From positions 5,418,501 to 5,482,500 of the forward strand of contig CM027377.1 in the NCBI GenBank assembly GCA_015680905.1: a DNA stretch of 64,000 nt, in the 5' to 3' direction. The translations under genes and the position numbers were made by a program. This document shows positions 22,677 to 34,732 of this stretch, in pieces. The notes beneath the pieces are model-generated. The model was given only the letters and a program-made list of their open reading frames with translations, was not told the origin of the DNA and ran no database searches. Each line of letters begins with the position of its first letter. Positions within the stretch are counted from its first letter, which is position 1. Source of the DNA: Coptis chinensis. Lineage: Eukaryota; Streptophyta; Magnoliopsida; Ranunculales; Ranunculaceae.

Positions 22677-23645
22677 GAGAAATACCAAGGATCTACTCGA
22701 TGTTGGTATCAAGACGCTTGTGAGGAATGTGTTGAATGTCGTTTAAAGTCTGATTCTTATACTGACCAAAAGTCTGATTATGATGTTGTTGAGGATCTAC
22801 TTGATGGTGGTATCAAGATGTTTGAGAAGGAACATGTTGAATGTCTTTTAAAGTCTAATTTTGATGTTGTTGATGACCTATTTGATGGTGGTATCAAAAC
22901 GCTTGAGAAAGAACAAACTGAATGTCTTTTAAAGTTTGATTCTGATATTGACCAAACGTCTGATTCTGATGTTGTTGAGGAACTACTTGATGGTGGTATC
23001 AATATGTTTGAGAAGGAACATGTTGAATGTCTTTTAAAGCCTGATTTTGATGCTGTTGAGGACATATTTGATGGTGGTATCAAAACGCTTTGAGAAAGAA
23101 CAAACTGAATGCCTTTTAAAGTTTGATTCTGATATTGACCAAACGTCTGATTCTGATGCTATCTCGTCTGAAGTGGTAGTGTTTCCCGAGTGTCTTCCTA
23201 TCAGTATAGGTATTGCTTCTACTTTTTTATGTTTCCTATTTTTCCAGTAGTTAGTTATATATGTGTTTAATTAGCTGTTTGTGTATTTTAGGGTCTTTCG
23301 AGTCGAGTTTGCATCCTTTTGGTGGTGTGTCCATGCTACGTATGAGGAGATCAGTTGATAAGAAGGTCACTCCTAGATCGGTCAGTGAGAAAGCCTATTT
23401 GGCTGTATTAGCCAACCCTGAGGAAGGAGGTCCTGATTCGAGTCGTATTGTTAATGATGATGTTTTGTTTGCCAAAAAGAAAATGACGAAACAATTTTTG
23501 GGAAGTCTGTATTTTGACAAGAAGGTGGCTGAGAAGCATTTTGGGCATGTGGAGGTTTATTCTAAGAATGTATATGATGAAAAAAGTATGCAAAAGGGGG
23601 TTGTTGTTCATTCCGAAGGGAAATCATATTCAACCATTTATCAAC
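22677..23645 (+). pseudogene. Broken gene for an unrecognised repeat protein, copy B
   Basis: Exon 22677-23209 encodes about five repeats of a 20-30 residue unit, for example DLLDGGIKMFEKEHVECLLK, alternating with acidic linkers such as SDSDIDQTSDSD. It has a one-base loss near 22715 and a frameshift near 23088. A phase-1 intron (23210-23291) joins in frame to the exon from 23292: GSFESSLHPFGGVSMLRM, VSEKAYLAVLANPEEGG, FAKKKMTKQFLGSLYFDK, KHFGHVEVYSKNVYDEK, SEGKSYSTIY. It then hits the deletion joint. The repeats are acidic and rich in Glu/Lys. No known domain is recognised. The intron phase agreement supports a real former gene. Confidence 0.65.
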
Positions 23646-24646
23646 TAGTGGAAACTAGTTCAGGTCGGCGAACGTGTTGCTGATGTGAATGATCCGAGTT
23701 TAGAGTTGTAATAAATCGAGTGTCGAGCTTGATGCGAGTAATTCCATGTTTGGGTACGAAGTCGCTGTGTTGATTTAACATTCTCAGCTTCTATTGATAA
23801 CCAGTTGAGGCCGTTATGTAGAAATATGAGGTTGGCAGTCAAGCAAGGCCGATCGAAGTCCAAACACAAAAGTTGGTGGAGACTTGCTGAGGCTCATAGA
23901 AATTTGAGGTCGGCAATCAAGATCGATAGATAAATAGTAGCTTGATAGCGGGTGACGTGAATCTCAGTAATTTATTGACGTGAGATACAATGTAATGTCC
24001 GCGATCACGATTATGAATTATGGATCCGTCGCTATAAATTAGTGGTTGGTGCGTGAACCCAATAGCCGTGGAGGAGAGTTCATTTCAACACTGAACGAGT
24101 TGAGATTGTGGCAAGTTTCAAATTTGACATTAACATTTTAAGAAAAATAGGCACTCCAAATTAAAATTAAAGTAGCTAGGGGAATAGTTCAGAAAGTAAA
24201 GAAAGGTGAAAACTTATCTGTAGAGGGTGTTGTCATCAGCACCATTCACATCTGTTTCAGCTATTCGTTTGTGTTGCAATTGTATAAAAAGCTTTGATGA
24301 GAAAATTCTAATTTATTGGCATTGTGATTGTTTAAGTTTGTTTGCTTGACAAGAAGATTGGGTTTAGTGAGAATATAAACATCGGTACACTAGTTGTGAA
24401 TGACAAAATGAAGGCAACAGACCAAGATTTGTTTTTCCAGATCAAGAAATCAAAATCAGCCTGTGCTTTAGAAGCCCTCACAATCGGTGGTGGCGGGTGA
24501 CATATTTTTGAGAAATTGAACATATATGGCGGAAGGAGGCAGATCAACATCCACAGTGAAAGTTTGAATGGAAGATGTTGATCACCAGAAAAGAGAGTTG
24601 TGTGAGTTATCGGATTCTCGATGAATCTACCACAGATGGTGCCAAA

Positions 24647-25287
24647 TGTTAATGTCGAATTTTATCCCTAGAGATTAGATCCAGCATTACACCAAAGATA
24701 ATGAGGTAGTGGTGATTGAGAGGGGGAGGTGTTTGGATGTTGGTTGGGGTTGTTCTTCTCTGTTGGGAAGATGCCTACATATCCATTTCAGAAGAGAATA
24801 TGGAATCAAACCCAAATATAGTTATTAAAGGTAGCTTTTATAGAGATTGTGAGCAAGTGATTGGTAGGACACATGTAGTGGTATGGACAGATGTTAGGTT
24901 GTGTGAGCTGGCATAGGGTGTAATGATGGTGAGAACACCGTAATAATGATAAGTGACCGATATGATTTTTTTGGGCTAATTTGAGTTTGTTTCATTACGC
25001 TTTGTATGTTTTATTAAGGAAAAACTTCAAAATGCTAATAATAACAATGATGATAGTAGCAGATGATGATGTCACGAGACGGAGTCGAGTGTCAAGTACC
25101 AGATGAAATCGTGTACGGAGTATCTAGAGTCGAATCGATCTCGAGAGCTGAATGAGTGTAACGAGTGTGCGGAGCCGAGTTGACTTCGAGTGTGGTAAGT
25201 ATCCGAAATCGAGTCGATCGTTGCATACGAACTGTGCCAAGGTGTTGTGTGCATATCACGTGAGTATTATGTAGGATGTCCCTTACA
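24647..25287 (-). mobile_element. Tat-type LTR, minus orientation, copy B
   Basis: Starts TGTAAGGGACATCC on the minus strand, ends ACATTAACA, and is followed by the primer site TTTGGCACCATCTGTG (24631-24646). It has a patch (about 24958-25030) that is absent from copy A and resembles the downstream 25505-25592 sequence. Confidence 0.65.
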
Positions 25288-25712
25288 CTTAATTTTGGGA
25301 GAGTATCCTTGATGCTTGCAACTGCAACCGTACCCTTAATGCAAAACTTCTTTCATATATTTTGGAGACGACATTTGTGATATCCTCATGTGTTGGCTGC
25401 TTGATCACAACTCATCCTGTAGTTCTATCTAACAAAGGTAGGGAGTGGACCTACAGAGGGAACTGCTGAGCTATAAGTGGTCATTGGAAATTGCATTTTT
25501 TATGTGATATGATTTTTTAATAATTTTAGTACGAGACTTATATGTTTGTTTCACAGTTCATAACATTTGTATGTTTTATTAAGGAAAACTTCAGCAAGCT
25601 AGTTTTATTTCCTAGTTATATATGTTTAGCTTTGTTATGGCTTTATGTATTTAGCAAATATTTATTTCCTAGTTATATACGTTTAGTTCTGTCTCCAGAA
25701 AAATCTCAGAAG

Positions 25713-26170
25713 TAGGGTTGTTAATGGGCCGGGACAAGCTCGAAGCTTGATTGAATCCGAACCGATAAAACAAGGACTTAGACTTTACATTTAGTCCGAT
25801 AAGATTATTGGGCTAGGTCTAGACATACCCTTGTCCGGTTTGATAATGACCCGGCCTGAAATCTATAGTAGATTTGTGTGTTTTATAGTTAATATTAATA
25901 ATATATTTACTAATAGTGTACATAGAAAATTGGAAGTAATGTTGGTTAGTGTTGTGCTTGCCACACAAGATATGAGAGTTTGACTTTTGCTACTTACAAA
26001 TTTGATTGATTTTTAGAAAAAAAAATAGTTTCCATGCATTGCTAACGGACGGCCTGAATCCGAACTTGTCCAATAGGACCTAGACTGGGCTTGGTCTCGA
26101 AAATTCATATATGTTTTGGGCTAGGGTTGGACCTAGGTGTATCTGTTCAGGTCCGCCCGTTGACAGCCCT
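25713..26170. mobile_element. hAT-type non-autonomous element, copy B
   Basis: Same element as 18559-19019, ends TAGGGTTGTTAATGGG and CCCGTTGACAGCCCT. Flanks CTCAGAAG (left) and CTCATAGA (right) may be a decayed 8-bp target duplication. Confidence 0.6.
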
Positions 26171-26230
26171 CCTCATAGAATTGATAAAAGCAATTCTTGA
26201 TTATAAAATTAAATAAAAATATATTCATAA

Positions 26231-26440
26231 TCAAAAAAGTGAGCGGAGGAACGCGTTTTGGGCCGGGGGGGGCTAAGTGACAAAAAAAAAGTCATTTGGT
26301 TTGGTTTCGTTGCCTTTCTTTCTCCTCATTCCTTGTCTCTTTTCTTCGTCCTCTCAATCCCTCTCTTTCCACGCTTTCTCAATCTCTCCCTCTCTCCTCT
26401 TCACTCCACTTCTGCCACTGCATGACTCACAGTTAGATAC
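26231..26440 (+). mobile_element. Decayed Helitron-like element, copy B
   Basis: Starts TCAAAAAAGTGAGCGG after an A, like the proposed start at 1142, and has the CT-rich body. The 3' hairpin and CTAG end are mutated (CACTGCATGACTCACAG). Confidence 0.45.
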
Positions 26441-26765
26441 TTTTTTAATCAAATATGTATAAAATTCTTGTTTTGGGAAAGTTTCACAATAATAATAATA
26501 ATATATATATATATATATCGGTAAAACTCAATTTTATTTATTATAAATCCAAAATTATACATAACAAATTATTGTTATGCAATATAATAGTTTGAAGTGG
26601 AGATTTGAGAAGGACCATTTGAGAAAAGTGTGACGACTGACAAACTATGACTAGCTATTTATCTCATCTCATTTATTATTGGACAATAAAAAACAATAGT
26701 ATCTCCTTCACAATTTCCATCACACACTCACAGAAGTCCCACCTTTCTCTCCCCTTCCAAAAAAA

Positions 26766-28967
26766 ATGGCCATAAGAGCTGTATCCACAGCAACAAGGCC
26801 TTCTCTTCTTCCTCCACCCTCTTCTCCTTATACAATGTTATCTTCCACACCCAAAGTTTATTGTCTTTCTAAATCCACTCCAGTTAGAAATCCATTTAGG
26901 CCAATTGCTGTATCTTTACCAACATCAACAGCACTCTCTTTGTTCACCCTCATCACTTCTCCCAATGAAGCTAAGGCTTTCAGCTTGTCTAAAGACCAAA
27001 TCATGACCTCTCTTACAAAAGTAATTCATTCTCTTAGCTAGTTCTATCACTTTTAAGGTACCCCTTTCATCCATGTTGAATTCTTTGTTTGCTTTTCTTC
27101 ATTTTGTATAGGTAGAGGACACTATTGGTCAAGCACAAGAAGTGGGTTCAAGTGTTTTGGACTTCACTCAAGGTGCATTTAAGGTGGTGGTTGATACTTT
27201 GAAGCCTGGAGTTGATTTTGCTCTGCCTCTCTTAGTGAAAGCTGGTGACCAAGCAGTGAAGATTGCTTCGCCAGTACTTTCAGAGGCGTCTAAAAAGGTC
27301 GAAGAAGCCCTTCAGAGCTCAGGCATTGATACAGAACCAGTTTATAGTGCTGCTAAGGTTCCCCCTTTGCTTCATTTATCTACCTGTATTTGTAGTGTAC
27401 GTACTCCAATTTACACAATTTTGACGAAATTGTGGAATGCTGAAGTTATTGGATAAATCCAAGATGATAAAGGATATGATAATCAAAAGAGTGTATTAAC
27501 TAATAATGTAGGAGACTGTCGGATCCAAAGCCAGAATCTGTGATAATGATTTCTATTGGTCACTTGGCTAATTTAACAAAATTGAATAATAATGGTACTA
27601 AAATGTGGTCTTAAGTTCATATACAAGTTTGTAAGTGTGTTCCATTAAATCTGTTTGGATAGAAGATGGAGATTTAGAATCAAACATTTGTGTATTCCAG
27701 CCTACTTGATTATCAAGTTATATTGCCTGACAAAGCTTTTGTATAACAGACTGTGACCGAAGCAGCGCAACAAGGCAGTAAAGTAATTGAAGTGGCCAAA
27801 CCTGTTGCTTCATCTACAATTGAGACATTAACATCGGCAGATCCAATTGTGATTGTGGAGACAGCAGGCGCAGTCTTCCTTGCATATCTTCTGCTACCAC
27901 CAATCTGGTCGGTGATCACTTATAACTTCCGTGGTTACAAAGGTAATTATTTTCTCATCTTGTTCTTCAGAACCCTGTGAAACTACTATTTTTGAGATCG
28001 CCATTTTAAACATATCACTATACTTTACCTAGTGTTGGTTTCACACTAGGGAAGCTTAGTCCTGCTCAAACACTGGACCTGCTTTCAACACAGAATTACT
28101 ACCTGGTTGATATTCGATCAGAGAAAGACAAGAACAAAGCTGGTGTTCCTCGCCTTCCTTCCATTGCTAAAAACAAGATTATATCAATTCCGTAAGTAGT
28201 TATGCTTCCTTTTATATTCAACTGCTGTTATGTACTTTTGCTATCTAGAACAGTTGGCAAGAAGAGAAGTCCAGACAAATTAGTAGGGCATTGCCATCGT
28301 AGCAGACATAATGATATTGTTTTCTAAATTTGTAGGAAAGAAATACATCCTTGTCCTCGAATACTTGAAACAATTTTTTTTTTTATCAATTGAAGGCATG
28401 CAAATTTTGACCTCTTCAGTTTTTGTAGACAACTATCTCTTGGATCTTTTCATAATTCAGGTTGGAAGAAGTCCCAAGCAAGATTAAAAACATTGTCAGA
28501 GACACCAAGATATTAGAGGCTGAAATAACCGCTTTGAAGATTTCATATCTCAAGAGACTAGGCAAAGGTTCCAACATTGTGATCATGGACGCGTAAGTTC
28601 TACACTCCTTGCCATGAACATTAGTATAGATGAACCTTTTTTGTGTCTATCAATTTCTTCTTATTGTTCACAAATTTGGATTTGGCTAATCTACAATCTG
28701 TGAAACTTCCTCAGGTACTCTGACACAGCCAAAATAGTTGCAAAGGCCCTTACTAGTCTTGGCGTTAAGAGCTGCTGGGTCATGGCTGATGGATTCTCTG
28801 GAAGTCGAGGGTGGTTACAAAGTCGACTAGGGACAGATTCGTACAATGTATCTGTTGCAGAGCTTGTGTCACCATCTCGAATAATTCCTGCAGTTGGAAG
28901 ATTAGGCACTAGTAGCTCAACATCACTTCAATTGAGTAGGAAGCTTCTTCCTGGAAGTATAGATTAA
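26766..28967 (+). CDS. CAS: Calcium-sensing receptor, chloroplastic (CAS)
   Basis: Six exons join in frame with GT/AG borders: 26766-27020, 27112-27357, 27750-27942, 28050-28191, 28461-28592 and 28715-28967 (406 aa plus TAA). CAS is a thylakoid membrane protein involved in calcium-dependent stomatal closure and photoacclimation. Residues 1 to about 65 are Ser/Thr/Pro-rich like a plastid transit peptide. The middle (VEDTIGQAQEVGSSVLDF onward) holds the amphipathic repeats, a single membrane segment lies near AGAVFLAYLLLPPIWSVI, and a rhodanese-like domain follows (YYLVDIRSEKDK through WVMADGFSGSRGW). That domain has Asp, not Cys, at the usual catalytic position (IVIMDAYSD), as in CAS proteins, so sulfur transfer is not expected. 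Length fits the family (about 390-410 aa). The upstream side abuts the duplicated transposon block. Confidence 0.95.
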
Positions 28968-30141
28968 CTTAATAATTTTGTTTTCACTATTTTTTTTTTC
29001 GTCCATGGAAGTACAAAGTAACTTAGTGCATTAATGATGTACTGTTACCACCATCTGTTCTAATTCTCCGAGAAATATGAACTGAACAATCTTCAGAACT
29101 TACTCTTCAGTATTTCAATCACAACAATGGAAACCATATAATTAGAATCATTGTCATCATTAGCTTAGAACAACAAGCACCTTATGCAAAGTCTACAGAA
29201 ATGCTAGACACTTCTTTTGGGGTTGTAACTACTCACAAGAGAAAAAGGAAGCATATATATACCTGCTTGGTGCTATTCAATTCCTTATCTAGCTCCCACA
29301 TCCCTTCATTATTATTATTTTGGTAAAGATACTCCATTATTTGAAATGCCAAGAAAGATGTGTGAGCTTCAAACAGTATCACAAAAAAACATATGCAACA
29401 GCCATGCGACATCAACAAAATCAATGTGGCGCCATTTTGACCCACTCCGCCATCAGCAAATTCTGGTTGCACATGAACGAATTACTAGTCAGATGTGCGT
29501 GGAACATACCCCTGATTTTTATTTATTTATTCAAGTCTTAGCAAGTCCATTGGGGTTTTTTGTTTATCCTAAGGGACTTTCCTAATTCTTTTCTTCTTTT
29601 TTTTCATAATTCATATAGTGATTAGGAACAAATGCGAGAGCAACAAGGAAGCTACTTTATAATTCATATAGTGATTAGGAAATGGGTTAGACACAATTCT
29701 AATGAAAATAATCCCAAGAAAGATATCTTTGTAACTTTATTTCTATTTATTTTGTTTGCGAATACACTTCATCGAGATGTTTTATCCATGATCTTCAAGG
29801 TAGTTTAGTTCTCTTATATGTACATATGTTTTTCCCACATTTTTTCAATTAAGTCTAGAGTGTGGGCTACTTCCTATTATTGGTTTCTGTTATGATTTAA
29901 TTCTTTTGGCAGATGAACTTGCTGCAGAACTGAAACTTTCACTATTCTAGCTTGGAAATAGTCCTCAGATTGGTGCTTCAATTCTTATGTTCCACTTCTC
30001 TCTTATACTTCACTGCTTGTCCCTCAGAAGTTGAAGGGAACGTTCATATGTTCCATAGACATGATTGCGAAATGCACTGCTCCTCGACCGACTGCACTCA
30101 CTTTAGCAACTGCACCAGTATGACTCCACTGACTGCGCTCA
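28968..30141. other. Intergenic sequence downstream of CAS
   Basis: CAS 3' UTR and intergenic DNA. A direct repeat of ATTCATATAGTGATTAGGA occurs at about 29610 and 29661. No other gene is supported. Confidence 0.5.
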
Positions 30142-30170
30142 CGCCCCCACTGCCCAATGCAGTATACTAG
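30142..30170 (+). mobile_element. Helitron-like 3' end
   Basis: ACGCCCCCACTGC, loop CCAAT, GCAGT, then ATACTAG ending at 30170 and followed by T. This is the same end as at 1370 and 19246. The body upstream is not clearly similar. Confidence 0.5.
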
Positions 30171-30179
30171 TAGACCATC

Positions 30180-30660
30180 CGGGCTTGGGCTTTGCGTTTT
30201 TCTTAAGCTATTATTACAGGCTGTAACCACTCTATATTTTCACGCGGTTGAGCAGTTTATTTGTTGTGATTTGTTGTGCCTTTAAATTGGTGTATGTTCT
30301 GTATATTGGCTTTGTTTTTGGATACCAACAACTGATTTCTCTTCCTGTAGTCTCAAAATGTTTTCTTACAGAATCATTAAAACCTTTTCAAAAACTTATC
30401 TTTTCTCATGACGAATGCCTTTTTGGGAACGCTAGATTATGGCATTTATCATTACTGGTGTTTTTTGCTTACAATGCATCTTTCTCAAAACTTGTTTATT
30501 TATTTATTGCATCTTCTTATGACTACAAAACGTTTATTTATTTATTTATGATGAATGTCTGTATGGGAACGCTAGATTACTACGGCATTCTGTTTGTAAC
30601 TTCTCTATTTTTTCTTTTATTTTTTTCCCCTAAATAAAAAATATGAAAAAAAAAAAACTA
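30180..30660 (+). repeat. Partial copy of the SRP19 promoter and leader-intron region
   Basis: CCGGGCTTGGGCTTTGCGT at 30179 matches 44190, and the sequence through the two hairpin motifs (30414-30589) matches the SRP19 leader intron near 44960-45240. No SRP19 coding exon is present. Confidence 0.6.
30414..30589 (+). repeat. Hairpin-motif pair 1
   Basis: Motif copies at 30414-30446 (stem AATGCC/GGCATT) and 30554-30589 (AATGTC/GGCATT). Each encloses the core GGGAACGCTAGATTA. Compared with the AATGTC/GACATT copies, the first has changes on both sides that keep pairing. Confidence 0.7.
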
Positions 30661-31095
30661 CAATGGTGTTTTCTTCTTCTATCTAAACTTGTTTAATGTA
30701 CAAGATCTTTTTCTAAAAATCTGTGTGTTTTTTTTTCCCCAAAACAGAGTTGATGTCTTTTGAGGATACAAATTAAAGGGTGGCCAAGATTTAAAATTAG
30801 TAATCTAGTGGACCATTTAGAAAACAACTAGACAGTAAACAGTTGATTTCCAGTGTTAGTGTGTTACCAAACTATTTATAATTTGAGATTACTGAGTTCT
30901 GGAACATTTTGCTGAAAGAAACACGTTTTGTAGTTAACATAAATTGGTATATATTCTGAAGATATTGGCTTTGTTTTTGGATTCCAATAGCTGATTTCTT
31001 TTCCTATATATAACAAAAACTAATTCATCTAACTGTCCCAAAATAAATTGTTTCTTGCAAAAGCTGATTATTTTTCATTTTTCTTTAAAGTGATA

Positions 31096-31272
31096 AATGT
31101 TTTTGGGAACGCTGGATTATGACATTTATCTTTAATGATGTTTTCCTTTTGCTACTATGTTGTGCTCACAAATACTTGACAATACATCTTTTTCAAAATT
31201 TGTTTCATACCAAAATCTGTTTTACTAACTATATTGATGAATGTCTATATGGGAACGCTAGTTTATGACATT
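31096..31272 (+). repeat. Hairpin-motif pair 2
   Basis: Copies at 31092-31130 (stem GATAAATGTT/GACATTTATC) and 31240-31272 (AATGTC/GACATT), the latter flanked by TTGATG. Both enclose GGGAACGCT. Confidence 0.7.
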
Positions 31273-33088
31273 CCATTTATAACTCTCTCTTTTTTCCTTT
31301 CTTTTCTTCTATATATATATGTTTGTGTGTGTGTTTTCTTTTTCTATCAAAACTTGTTTAATGTACAATGTTTTTGTTTTCAAAACAGAGCCAATATCTT
31401 CTAATTACCATTCAGAAAACAAGTAGATAGTCAACAAAAGACGGTGTCCATTATTAATCATCACACACAATACGTTGTTGTGAAAGCATATTGAAATTTC
31501 ACTAGGTCACCTGCATACATATTATATGCTGATATATGAATTCTAGGGCCTTACTTAAAATCGATTTCTTGTTGAAAGTAGGTTTCTAGATACATGCTCA
31601 TATGATATATTCTCTTTTGATTTCATAGTTTGTAAGATTATATATGTGTTTCCTTAACACACTAATATTGTTTTTGCATTCGAGTAACACTTTGGTTCTT
31701 ATAAAAGAAGTGCTAGATGGATCAAAATTGTTGAAGAGGGAAGACAGTGCAGGAGAAAGGCCTCTAGATTGGAATTGTATACATGCTCGCAGTTAAGGTT
31801 CTTCAGCTTACTTATTATTCCTCAATGTGTTCTATTTTGCCTAGATAGCAGTTGACTCTTTTTCAAGTTATATACTTATTCTTGGTTTTAGAGTTGTATG
31901 GTTACATTTGCTTTCCTCGCTATGCTTTCTAAGTTGTCGCTAGAGCTGATGAATCTGAATACGGGCCTTATGTTTTGCAAAACGAGTCCCTACTTGTATT
32001 CACTGCCTGCTTGTCCCTCGTTGTTTTCCTTTCTTTTGTTTTTTTGTTTTTTGACGTTTTTCATTTTTAAACCAATTTTGTCTATTTGGGGATTCGAATG
32101 GGGTTTGATTTTTCAACCTATTATTCTTGTTTAAATCATTTTTGAGATTGAACACATTTTAAATAATATCTTAGTTTCTTATTCATTCAATTGATAAGTG
32201 TCCTTTTTGGAGCGGTGGATAAGAACTTGCAGGAATGTTATAGGCATTCTGGGGGTTGATTAAGATTGTTTACCGAAGGAGGGAATAGGTGCCAATGAGA
32301 GGAGGGTAATGACCCGAACAAGTAACAGGAAATCAATGAATCAATTTTACAATTCCTTAAGCCTTGTCTTAATGGGGCGAGTTTTACTGTCCTTGTGTTT
32401 GTGGCTGCACCTTCATAGTTTCTGTGTCTTTATGGTGGGAGTGAGTGGGACTGTCACCTAGAGAACTAGAATGGTATGGTTACTATCTACGTCGGCGTCG
32501 TTGAACCTCCAGACAACATGCTCTAGCATTTAATCCTAATGTCTTATTAGCGCCTCTCCTGTGATTTTAAGTTTCTGAAGTTTTTATTAAATAAAATCTG
32601 TGTGGATTATACATTTTTTTAGTGTGATTTTCTTGTTTTGTCGTGTTACTGGTAGTTTCGAATCCCATGACGTTCAGTAACATTCAAGACATGCAGTCTG
32701 AAATGGTGACAAATCTCTACTTTGTACCAATGGCTTTCAAGGTTGGTGGTTGAAAACTGACCTAAATTTTGTGTTTGCTCTTTCATTTTCATTACGAATC
32801 TCTTGGGTTATATCTTTTGCACAGGTGGGTTGGTTTGTGGGCATCCTTCGTTACTAGGTGTCATGGGCTACAGAGGCACTATGGTCTGCCTTGTTGGAGC
32901 CATGGTATCCGGTATGTATGTTGGACAGGGGCCTAACCTGAGATGGAAAACGACTTCCCCCGGCGTTCTTATCCAAAGTTAGGGTGGAGTTGGGTGCGTC
33001 GTCATAAGATACACCAACCCAAAACATGAGTGGGCAGACACAAATGATTTTGTTATTGGCAACATGTTCTGCAGTGAACAAACAAGAA

Positions 33089-33118
33089 AAAACACACACA
33101 CACACACACACACACACT
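33089..33118. repeat. (AC)n microsatellite
   Basis: About 14 AC units. Unit 2 has only four AC units at the matching place (near 39657). Confidence 0.9.
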
Positions 33119-34513
33119 CATAAACCCAAATGATTCCAACATATTCTGCAGTGTATGCACACTGGAGGTTATTTTATAAGAGTAACTTCATTTCCTTGGT
33201 AGATTGAGTTGAGTTTATGGCTTCCTTGTATGATTTAATTCCTTAGGAGCTTTTTTAGGTTTGCTTGCGTCAGTTCATTACTGTTAGAGGGTCATAAGCT
33301 TTTTTAGGTTTGCTTGCCTCAGTTCATTACCCTAGTGTCTGAGATCCGTAAGAGGAAGGGTGTAAAGGAGCAAATGCCCAACTCTCGGAATTCGAGGACA
33401 AGCTTTTTAAGGTGTTGATTATGTGTCAAAGCAAACTGAAGTTATCATGTGGAGTAGTTTTGGTATGTTATGTTCGTAACGTTAAATATTTGATTAATCG
33501 TTTAATTTACAGTTTTACTAAAATTCTTTCTCATTTGATTGGAACTGCTCAATTCAAGGAAGTGGACATTGGGTTTGTCAGCTTACTAGACTGGCGTTGT
33601 TTAGAAGCTTGATATTAAGGTTTTTAGTTCAGTTATCGGTTGCCGATTATTTTAGCAGAATTTTTGACTCCCAGAATTTGTAAGCGTCTTTTAAACTGTT
33701 GAAAATTTTCTCATTTTCAAACCTCCACGTTTTTGGTATTTGCATTTATGTTTGTTTGTTATGGAAACTTTACATCAAGATAAGATTTCCTAGGGAACAG
33801 TAATATGGACTTGAGTAAAACATTATTGGGTGTTGATTAGTAATTCAAGTTGAAGATTGGAAAAGTACAGGAGATGGGTTTAAATGGTTTTTCACACTGA
33901 ATCTTTTGCCCCTTTTCGGACCTTGTTTGTGGCCTTTTCCTTAGATCCAGTGTTTGTGGTCTTGCACTGGTCCTTTTATTGTTTATATAGATAAGTAATC
34001 TTTATTGATGGATAGTGCAAAGCAGGTTGTCCTTGATTGTTGGGATGTTTTTGTTTTTAATGTTTTTTACATCTTTCTTTTCTTTCGATTATTCCTGGTT
34101 CTATTTAGCCTCTTTCATTTCAATTCTTTTCCAAGTGATTTTGCTTTTCTTGGTTTTTGAGTCAGAAGCTTATTTTTGCTTTCTTCACTAAGTTTTTACT
34201 AAATGTTTTCATCTCTTTTTTTGTGACATTTTCTTGTTTAAACCTTCTTTGTTTTTAGAGAGTTTCGATAATTATTATATTTGTTAATTTAGTCCTTTTG
34301 GGGACAGTGAGTAAGGTTTGATTTTGACATCTATTATCTTAGGTAAATATATTATGAGATTGAATATTCTGTAAATGATGTCTTAGTTTTTTATTCACTC
34401 ATTTATGGTGATGTGTGTCCTGTCAGGAGCCACCGACATGGTTATGGGAATGTTCTTGACATGGTGTGGGTTGATTAGGATTGTTCACCGAATTAGTGAT
34501 GGGTGTCGAAGAT

Positions 34514-34732
34514 TAAGGACCTCAATGAGGAACAGGGAATCAATGACTCATCCTTGTGATTCCTTGATCCTTATTATCACTGGGAAAAAGGACCCCAATG
34601 AGGAACATGAAATCAATGACTCATCCTTGTGATTCCTTGATCCCTATTTTCACTGGGAAAAAGGACCACCCCAATGAGGAACATGAAATCAATGACTCAT
34701 CCTTGTGATTCCTTGATCCTTATTTATACTGG
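34514..34732. repeat. 73-bp minisatellite, three units
   Basis: Three tandem units contain AATGAGGAACATGAAATC and CTTGTGATTCCTTGATCC. The matching place in unit 2 (40966-41106) has two units, so the array length differs between the duplicates. Confidence 0.85.

Larger units (their letters stand above)
19483..26680. repeat. Tandem duplication, copy B (right)
   Basis: It begins inside LTR sequence at the junction with copy A and carries the same order of parts as copy A, ending about 85 bases upstream of the CAS start codon. It lacks the CACTA and foldback insertions and gives their empty target sites. At about 23642 it lacks the 2-kb segment 14475-16545 of copy A. Confidence 0.85.

Noticed and set aside
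27713-27919. Minus-strand frame over CAS exon 3
   Set aside because: Antisense shadow of a well-supported exon.
32854-33117. Minus-strand 87-codon frame
   Set aside because: Runs through a CA repeat and is not conserved in unit 2.
34405-34632. 75-codon frame in unit 1
   Set aside because: Mostly the minisatellite read in one frame; broken in unit 2.
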